Positions 7,076 through 11,849 of a stretch of 11,849 nucleotides of DNA are shown piece by piece. The position numbers and the translations under genes are program-made. Source of the DNA: Dermatophilaceae bacterium. Its GTDB lineage: Bacteria > Actinomycetota > Actinomycetes > Actinomycetales > Dermatophilaceae. The stretch spans positions 1 to 11,849 of the forward strand of contig JABFXB010000260.1 in NCBI GenBank assembly GCA_013361975.1, read 5' to 3'. Each line of letters begins with the position of its first letter. Position 1 is the first letter of the stretch. A model generated the notes under the pieces. The model was not told the origin of the DNA. It saw nothing but the letters and a program-made list of their open reading frames with translations, and ran no database searches.

Positions 7076-8784
7076 GGGGAGCGCTCCACGGTGATGCGTC
7101 GCAGCCGCAGGGTGTCGTCGTCGGCGGCGCCGGACGAGGCTGCAGCCCTGGCGGCGCGAGCCGCCTCGGCGGCGAGCGGGCTCAGCGGCAGGGGTGAGCT
7201 CGTGATCGTCGCCTCGGCCTTGCGCGGGAGCGTGAGCCGGAAGCAGGAGCCCTCGCCACGCGCCCCCCACGCCTCCAGCCGGCCGGCGTGCAGGCGCGCA
7301 TCCTCCAGGGCGATGGCGAGGCCCAGGCCGGTGCCACCGGTGGTGCGTGCTCGCGCGGGGTCGGCGCGCCAGAACCGGGTGAACACGAGCGCCGCCTCGC
7401 CGGGTCGCAGGCCCACGCCGTGGTCGCGCACGGTCACTGCGACGGCGGTGTCGTTGTAGCCGATCGTCACCTCGACCGGCTTGCCCTCACCGTGCTCGAT
7501 GGCGTTGGAGACGAGGTTGCGCAGGATGCGCTCGATGCGTCGGGAGTCCATGTCGGCGACGACCGGCGCAGCCGGCGAGCTGACCACGAGCCGCGTGCCC
7601 TTGCGGGCGGCGAGGGTGCGGTGCGCGTCCACGGCGCGCTCGACGCATGCTCGCAGGTCGCTCGCCTCCACCTCGAGCACCGCGGCGCCCGCGTCGAAGC
7701 GCGAGATCTCGAGCAGGTCGCTCAGCAGGGACTCGAACCGGTCGAGCTCACCACGCAGCAGCTCGGCCGAGCGAGCGACGGTCGGCTCGAAGTCGCCACG
7801 CGAGTCGTGGATGAGGTCACCGGCCATGCGGATGGTCGTCAGCGGCGTACGCAGCTCGTGCGAGACGTCGGAGACGAACCGCTGCTGCACGCGCGAGAGG
7901 TTCTCCAGCTGCGCGATCTGCTGCTGGATCGAGGCCGCCATGCCGTTGAACGAGTTGCCGAGCCGCGCGAGGTCGTCCTCTCCCTTGGCCCGCATGCGCT
8001 CGTTGAGGTTGCCCTCGGCGAACCGCTCGGCGACCGCTGCCGCCCGGCGCACCGGGTCGGCCACGAGGCGGGTGACGACGAACGCGATGGCTCCGATGAG
8101 CACGATCAGCGCGAAGCCGCCGACGAGGAAGGTGTTGCCGATCGAGCTGATGATCTCGCGCTCGCGGTCCATCGGGTAGATGAAGTAGAGGCCGTAGTTG
8201 CCCGCGACGGGGAGCACGACCGTCTGCCCGACGATGACCGCCGAGATGCTGTCGTTGCCCTCGTTGATGGTCGCCACCTGCAGGTGCTGGCGGTCGCTGC
8301 GGGCCGCCACCTGGCGGCGCAGCTCGTCGGGGATGAAGCGCAGGCCGACGCTGCCGCTCTCGATGGACCTGACGTTGAACGGCGAGGTGTTGTCGTCGGA
8401 GCGGGTCAGCACGACGTAGCGCGTCTCGTTGCCGGCGTCGCGCCGGTAGGAGTTGACGAGGGTCGTGGCGAACTGCGTTAGCTTCGCCTCGGTGTCGGTC
8501 TGGTCGGTGGAGTCGAACTTGTCCTGGGCGTCCTGGGCGTCACGCAGGCTGTCCTCGGCCGCGATGCGCTGCCGGCTGTCGACGAGGTTCTGCGCGATGG
8601 AGCCGTAGAGGTAGGTTCCCACCGCGGTGAGGACCAGGATGCCCAGCAGCATCGTCACGACGACGACGCGGAAGCCGAGGGACGCGCGCCACAGGTGGAG
8701 GACGCGCTGCCACCAGCCGCGCAGCGTCGATCCGGCCCGCGAGGCGAGGCCCGCGAGTCCGCTGGTGGCCGCGCGCTCACTCAT
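7072..8784 (-). CDS. mtrB: Sensor histidine kinase MtrB
   Basis: MtrB is the membrane kinase that phosphorylates MtrA and links envelope and division state to transcription. The 570-residue product has TM1 (about 36-60), an extracytoplasmic sensor region (61-215) and TM2 (about 216-240). A HAMP domain (about 238-290) and a HisKA domain follow, with phosphoacceptor H309 in VSDVSHELRTPLTT. The ATPase domain carries the N box NLVSNAIEHG (N427), G1 DHGVG (454-458) and G2 GGTGLGLA (483-490). Length matches mycobacterial MtrB. An Ala-rich tail of about 45 residues extends past the ATPase domain. The ATG lies one base after the mtrA stop (TGA-G-ATG) with no ribosome site, so translation probably depends on mtrA. 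A 9-bp tandem repeat at 8521-8538 encodes part of DAQDAQD in the sensor region. Confidence 0.97.
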   Translation of the reverse strand: MSERAATSGLAGLASRAGSTLRGWWQRVLHLWRASLGFRVVVVTMLLGILVLTAVGTYLYGSIAQNLVDSRQRIAAEDSLRDAQDAQDKFDSTDQTDTEAKLTQFATTLVNSYRRDAGNETRYVVLTRSDDNTSPFNVRSIESGSVGLRFIPDELRRQVAARSDRQHLQVATINEGNDSISAVIVGQTVVLPVAGNYGLYFIYPMDREREIISSIGNTFLVGGFALIVLIGAIAFVVTRLVADPVRRAAAVAERFAEGNLNERMRAKGEDDLARLGNSFNGMAASIQQQIAQLENLSRVQQRFVSDVSHELRTPLTTIRMAGDLIHDSRGDFEPTVARSAELLRGELDRFESLLSDLLEISRFDAGAAVLEVEASDLRACVERAVDAHRTLAARKGTRLVVSSPAAPVVADMDSRRIERILRNLVSNAIEHGEGKPVEVTIGYNDTAVAVTVRDHGVGLRPGEAALVFTRFWRADPARARTTGGTGLGLAIALEDARLHAGRLEAWGARGEGSCFRLTLPRKAEATITSSPLPLSPLAAEAARAARAAASSGAADDDTLRLRRITVERSP

Positions 8785-8785
8785 C

Positions 8786-9463
8786 TCAGGAGGGGCCGGC
8801 CTTGTACCCGACGCCGCGGACCGTCACGACGATCTCGGGCCGCTCGGGGTCGTGCTCGATCTTCGAGCGCAGTCTCTGCACGTGGACGTTGACGAGGCGC
8901 GTGTCGCCGGCGTGGCGGTAGCCCCAGACCTGCTCGAGCAGGACCTCGCGGGTGAAGACCTGCCACGGCTTGCGGGCGAGCGCCACGAGCAGGTCGAACT
9001 CGAGCGGCGTGAGCGACAGGGCCTGGCCGTCGCGCTTCACCGAGTGGCCTGCGACGTCGATCTCGAGGTCGCCGATGGCGAGCTTCTCGGGGGCCGGCTC
9101 GTCGCCGCGGCGCAGCCGGGCACGCACGCGCGCGATGAGCTCCTGCGGCTTGAAGGGCTTGACCACGTAGTCGTCGGCGCCTGATTCGAGTCCGACGACG
9201 ACGTCGACGGTGTCGGTGCGCGCCGTCAGCATGACGATCGGGACACCGCTCTCGGCGCGGATGCGACGGCACACCTCCATGCCGTCGAGGCCGGGGAGCA
9301 TGACGTCGAGGAGCACGAGGTCGGGCCGCGACTCGCGGAACGCGGCCACGGCCTCGGAGCCGTCGGCCACGTGCGTGACCTCCAGCCCCTCGTTGCGCAG
9401 CACGATCCCGAGCATCTCGGCGAGCGCGAGGTCGTCGTCGACGACCAGAACCCGACCCTTCAC
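8786..9463 (-). CDS. mtrA: Response regulator MtrA (OmpR/PhoB type)
   Basis: MtrA is the DNA-binding partner of MtrB and in actinobacteria controls cell-wall, division and replication-linked genes. The 225-residue product has a receiver domain with acidic D9-D11, phosphoacceptor D53 in LLLDVMLPGLDG, T80, Y99 and K102 (DDYVVKPF). A winged-helix effector domain (about 127-225) contains LSLTPLEFDLLVALARKPWQ, then REVLLEQVWGY and the terminal VRGVGYKAG. The start is GTG 9463 with GAAGGAG 6 nt upstream; upstream extensions of the frame have no homology. Length is close to mycobacterial MtrA. It is the first gene of the mtrA-mtrB-lpqB set. A 139-bp gap separates it from the lipoprotein gene, and overlapping inverted repeats lie just before its ribosome site. 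Confidence 0.97.
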   Translation of the reverse strand: MKGRVLVVDDDLALAEMLGIVLRNEGLEVTHVADGSEAVAAFRESRPDLVLLDVMLPGLDGMEVCRRIRAESGVPIVMLTARTDTVDVVVGLESGADDYVVKPFKPQELIARVRARLRRGDEPAPEKLAIGDLEIDVAGHSVKRDGQALSLTPLEFDLLVALARKPWQVFTREVLLEQVWGYRHAGDTRLVNVHVQRLRSKIEHDPERPEIVVTVRGVGYKAGPS

Positions 9464-9479
9464 GACACACTCCTTCCCG

Positions 9480-9495
9480 GGTCCGTGGACCACGG
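9480..9495 (-). promoter_or_regulatory. Overlapping inverted repeats in the mtrA leader
   Basis: Two perfect inverted repeats share bases: GGTCC-GT-GGACC (9480-9491) and CCGTGG-A-CCACGG (9483-9495). They lie about 17-32 nt upstream of the mtrA start codon, directly before the ribosome site. Symmetry is seen; a role as operator is inference. The very short spacers (2 and 1 nt) favour a protein-binding DNA site over an RNA hairpin. Confidence 0.4.
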
Positions 9496-9602
9496 CCCCG
9501 TATGTCCTGACCAAATCATCACACACGCAGGTCAGCGGGCCGGCGCGTGCCGGATCGTGAGCGCGCCGGTCGGTTCGCGGGCGGTCACGGGCCTTCGTGG
9601 GC

Positions 9603-10139
9603 TCAGCCCTGCGTGATGTACCACTTGCCGGCGATCCTGACCGCCTTGAAGCTGGCGACGACGTCGGCCGCGAGCGCGGGCTCGGTCGTGACGCTCTCGA
9701 ACGTGGCGTTGTCGCCCTTGACGGTGGCCCCGTTGATCTGCAGCCCCTGGAAGGCCCCGCCCAGCTCCTTGATCTGGTCGAGCATCGGCGTGATCGACTT
9801 GCCGCACGCGGCAGCCGCGCCGGGGATGCTCGGGATCGCCTTGCCGCCCGCCGCCATGAGCGAGCACACGGCGGCGCCGTCACCGGCGACCATCGAGCCG
9901 AGCCACGACGTCATCGCCGACTCGGGGGTGGACTGGTCGATGGGCGGCCGGGTCGCCGAGGCCGTCGCGGTTCCTGCGTCGTCGGCCGTGCCGGTCGACA
10001 TGGAGACGGTGGGCGTCGTCGCGCTCGACGACGAACCGGTCGGGGAGGTCGCCGTCGCACCCTGGTCGAGCGACTTGGAGCAGCCGGCGATCGAGACGGA
10101 CAGCACCAGTGCGAGCGCACCGTGGAGGAGCTTGTTCAT
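9603..10139 (-). CDS. Small secreted lipoprotein, NTF2/DUF4878-like
   Basis: This 178-residue product begins MNKLLHGALALVLSVSIAGC: a short positive N-terminus, a hydrophobic core and lipobox IAGC with lipidated Cys20. A Ser/Thr/Ala-rich flexible linker (about 21-66) follows. The folded part (about 67-178) opens TPESAMTSWLGSMVAGDGAAVCSLM, ends with a VRIAGKWYITQ strand, and contains two cysteines (C92, C112) that could form a disulfide. The pattern resembles small NTF2-like or DUF4878 lipoproteins; I base this on layout, not on a search. The ATG at 10139 is preceded by AGGGA at 6 nt; an upstream extension has no signal peptide at its start and is rejected. It lies 139 bp before mtrA on the same strand and divergently from the membrane-protein gene. 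Function is unknown. Confidence 0.82.
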   Translation of the reverse strand: MNKLLHGALALVLSVSIAGCSKSLDQGATATSPTGSSSSATTPTVSMSTGTADDAGTATASATRPPIDQSTPESAMTSWLGSMVAGDGAAVCSLMAAGGKAIPSIPGAAAACGKSITPMLDQIKELGGAFQGLQINGATVKGDNATFESVTTEPALAADVVASFKAVRIAGKWYITQG

Positions 10140-10285
10140 GGAGGGTCCCTGAGATCCAGGTGGTCGTTGAGTCCGGCAATCCTCCCACGACGGCAGGGAG
10201 TCGGCCCGCTGCCGGGCCGCCCCGGCAACCGCGGCAATCCCCCCAAAGCCCCCCAACCGTCTGCGCGAAAGGGGATGATCGGGCC
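10140..10285. promoter_or_regulatory. Divergent intergenic region with repeats and C/G tracts
   Basis: These 146 bp lie between the start codons of the lipoprotein (minus) and the membrane protein (plus), so both promoters should be here, though I cannot call either. Visible elements are CGGCAATCC at 10174-10182 and again at 10232-10240, with a near copy CGGCAACC at 10223-10230. A perfect 7-bp hairpin has CGGCCCG (10202-10208) pairing with CGGGCCG (10213-10219) around CTGC. Two C6 tracts lie at 10239-10244 and 10249-10254. The direct repeats are possible operator half-sites, by inference only. Confidence 0.4.
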
Positions 10286-11779
10286 GTGACGAGCGACACG
10301 AGCGAACTCGCCGCGACGACCGATGCGACGACCGATGCGACGACCGACGACACCACCGACGACGGCTCCGGCCCCGCGGACACCGTTCGGCGCTCCGCGC
10401 TGCCCCTGCTGCTGCGCCAGCTGCTGCCGGGACTCGTCGTCCTCTTCACCGTCCTTCGCACGGTCAAGCCGGTGGACGACCCCGACACCTTCTGGCACAT
10501 CGCGGCCGGGGACCGCCTGCGGCAGACGTGGTCGTTCAGCGGACCGGACCCGTGGAGCACGATGTCGACCCAGCCCTGGCGCCTGCACGAGTGGCTGCCC
10601 GAGCTGCTCATGAGCTGGGCCCAGCAGGCCTTCGGCCTGGCCGGCGTGTCGTGGCTGCTCCCGCTCGGTGCCGCGGCGGTCGTCCTGTGCCTCTGGGTCG
10701 TCGTCCGCCGCCAGGCCCCGCTTCTCGTCGCGGCCATCGTGCTCGTCGTCGCGACCGTGGCCCTCAGTGGCAGCCTCTCCCTGCGTCCCCACCTCGTGTC
10801 GTTCGCCCTCGCTGCCGTCACCACCGGCGCGTGGCTGGCGACGCGCAGCGACCTCCGGCCGCGCTGGTGGCTCGTCCCGCTCACGTGGGTGTGGGCCTGC
10901 AGCCACGGCATGTGGTTCGTCGGTGTCGCGATCGGCGTCGTCGCCCTCGTCGGACTCTTCGTCGACCGCACCGTGCGCGGGCGGCCCTGGCTGCGCCTGG
11001 CCCTCGTCCCGCTCGGATCGCTCGCGGCGGCCGCCGTGACGCCGGTAGGTCCGGGGCTGCTGCTGGCGCCCCTCGCCGTCGGCGAGACGACGCACTTCGT
11101 CGCCGAGTGGCGCGCGCCGTCGCTGACCGACGTCTACTTCGTCGCGTTCCTGCTCCTGGCCGTCGCCACCCTCCTCATCTGGTCTCGCGAGCGCCGGCGC
11201 ACCCCCGTGACCGAGATCCTGCTCGTGGGCCTCGCGATCGGCTTCTCCCTGCTCTACGTCCGCACGATCGCCGTGGGCGCGGCGATCATCGCGCCGATGG
11301 CCGCCATGGCCATCGCCCGCGTCGCCCGCCTGCCTCGCGAGCCCATCGCCCGGCGTGAGGTCGTCCTCACGCTCGGGCTCGCCGCCGCCGGCCTCGCCGT
11401 CGCCGGACAGCTCGCGCCGAGCCGCGCCGCCCAGCCCGGCTGGGGCCCCAACGACCTCGACCGCCAGATCGCGGCCCTGCCCGCAGGCACCGTGCTCTGC
11501 AACGACTACGGCAGCGGCGGCTGGCTCATCTGGAAGCACCCGAACGTTCGTCCCGCCATCGACGGCCGCATCGAGGTGTATGCCGTCAAGCACGTCGAGG
11601 CGTACATGACCTTCCAGAACGCCGCCACCGGGTGGGACGACTACCTCGACCAGACCGGCTGCCGGTGGGCGCTGGTGCCCAAGGACCTCCCCGTCGCCGA
11701 GTCGCTCGTTCGCCAGACGTTCTGGACGGTCGCCGCGCGCGGCTCCACGTACCTGCTGCTCAAGGCACCCACCACCTGA
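10286..11779 (+). CDS. Polytopic membrane protein, GT-C-glycosyltransferase-like, uncharacterised
   Basis: The 497-residue product has a disordered Thr/Asp-rich N-terminus (1-30), then about nine to ten membrane segments (for example 45-60, 117-140, 145-162, 168-184, 205-226, 284-299, 308-325, 328-346, 358-375) and a C-terminal soluble domain (about 385-497). Motifs match a widespread uncharacterised family as I recall it: DPDTFWHIAAGDRL (65-78) and PWRLHEWLPE (97-106) in the first outer loop, RPHLVSFAL (167-175), SHGMWFVG (206-213), EWRAPS (274-279), and NDYGSGGWLIWKHP followed by AIDGRIEVY (424-432). Acidic residues after the first membrane segment are typical of GT-C lipid-linked-sugar transferases, but the substrate is unknown. 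The start is GTG 10286; AAAGGGG lies about 11 nt upstream, rather far. An ATG at 10275 is out of frame and closed by a stop after four codons. Confidence 0.8.
   Translation: MTSDTSELAATTDATTDATTDDTTDDGSGPADTVRRSALPLLLRQLLPGLVVLFTVLRTVKPVDDPDTFWHIAAGDRLRQTWSFSGPDPWSTMSTQPWRLHEWLPELLMSWAQQAFGLAGVSWLLPLGAAAVVLCLWVVVRRQAPLLVAAIVLVVATVALSGSLSLRPHLVSFALAAVTTGAWLATRSDLRPRWWLVPLTWVWACSHGMWFVGVAIGVVALVGLFVDRTVRGRPWLRLALVPLGSLAAAAVTPVGPGLLLAPLAVGETTHFVAEWRAPSLTDVYFVAFLLLAVATLLIWSRERRRTPVTEILLVGLAIGFSLLYVRTIAVGAAIIAPMAAMAIARVARLPREPIARREVVLTLGLAAAGLAVAGQLAPSRAAQPGWGPNDLDRQIAALPAGTVLCNDYGSGGWLIWKHPNVRPAIDGRIEVYAVKHVEAYMTFQNAATGWDDYLDQTGCRWALVPKDLPVAESLVRQTFWTVAARGSTYLLLKAPTT
10313..10360 (+). repeat. 12-bp tandem repeat encoding (ATTD)n
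   Basis: The unit GCGACGACCGAT occurs exactly at 10313-10324 and 10325-10336, with one change at 10337-10348, and a degenerate fourth copy follows at 10349-10360. It stays in frame and encodes ATTD-ATTD-ATTD-DTTD in the disordered N-terminus of the membrane protein. Copy-number change would not shift the reading frame. Confidence 0.85.
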
Positions 11780-11807
11780 CCGCCCTGCCGCACCCGGCCC
11801 CGAACGC

Positions 11808-11845
11808 ACGTATGCCGCCCACCTCGCGAGGTGGGCGGCATACGT
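11808..11845. terminator. 38-bp perfect palindrome, probable (bidirectional) terminator
   Basis: The left arm ACGTATGCCGCCCACCTCG (11808-11826) is followed immediately by its exact reverse complement (11827-11845), with no spacer. It starts 28 bp after the stop of the membrane-protein gene. In RNA it would give a stem of about 17 bp with a tight loop. No T-run is seen, but only four bases follow before the window ends. A terminator serving genes from both sides is the simplest reading. Confidence 0.6.
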
Positions 11846-11849
11846 CGGC

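Noticed and set aside
5273..7459. 728-codon open frame on the plus strand
   Set aside because: It lies wholly antisense to lpqB and mtrB, whose domains and motifs are clear. The translation is low-complexity (Arg, Gly, Asp, Val rich), as expected of a mirror frame in GC-rich DNA.
7288..8481. 397-codon plus-strand frame
   Set aside because: Antisense to mtrB, which carries all kinase motifs.
10136..11809. 557-codon minus-strand frame opposite the membrane protein
   Set aside because: It gives a hydrophilic Gly/Asp/Arg-rich product, whereas the plus strand gives alternating membrane segments and conserved motifs.

Overview
The window is a very GC-rich chromosomal segment with long mirror frames on the antisense strands and frequent GTG starts (six of the ten genes). 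Its gene order, mtrA-mtrB-lpqB-comF-hpf-...-secA, is the conserved actinobacterial core neighbourhood also known from mycobacteria and streptomycetes. My inference is a Micrococcales-type actinobacterium, possibly Intrasporangiaceae. There is no sign of a plasmid, phage, insertion sequence, CRISPR array, tRNA or rRNA.

Layout. Nine genes lie on the minus strand, listed here from the right end leftwards: a small lipoprotein (10139-9603); the envelope-sensing set mtrA (9463-8786), mtrB (8784-7072) and lpqB (7075-5282); comF-like phosphoribosyltransferase (5086-4238); long-form ribosome hibernation factor hpf (3954-3310); an orphan NarL-type response regulator (3166-2480); a YcaQ/AlkX-type DNA glycosylase (2451-1249); and the first 360 codons of secA (1082 to the left edge). 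One gene lies on the plus strand, divergent from the lipoprotein: a 497-residue polytopic membrane protein (10286-11779) with features of GT-C-like membrane enzymes.

Transcription units suggested by the sequence. mtrA, mtrB and lpqB are tightly coupled: TGA-G-ATG at one junction and a GTGA overlap at the other. comF follows lpqB after 195 bp. hpf has its own 283-bp upstream region full of inverted repeats and ends in a strong hairpin. The response regulator and the glycosylase form a two-gene unit with a 28-bp gap. secA follows after 165 bp containing two hairpins. The membrane-protein gene ends at a 38-bp perfect palindrome at the right edge.

How the genes work together. MtrB/MtrA with the accessory lipoprotein LpqB form a signalling system for envelope and division control. 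SecA drives protein export, including the precursors of the two lipoproteins here. HPF stores ribosomes in stationary phase. The glycosylase is predicted to repair bulky or cross-linked DNA lesions, and its link to an orphan response regulator is the most suggestive pairing. I see no wholly new multi-gene system. The points most worth following are the inverted repeats before hpf and mtrA, the regulator-glycosylase unit, the uncharacterised GT-C-like protein and the large palindrome.
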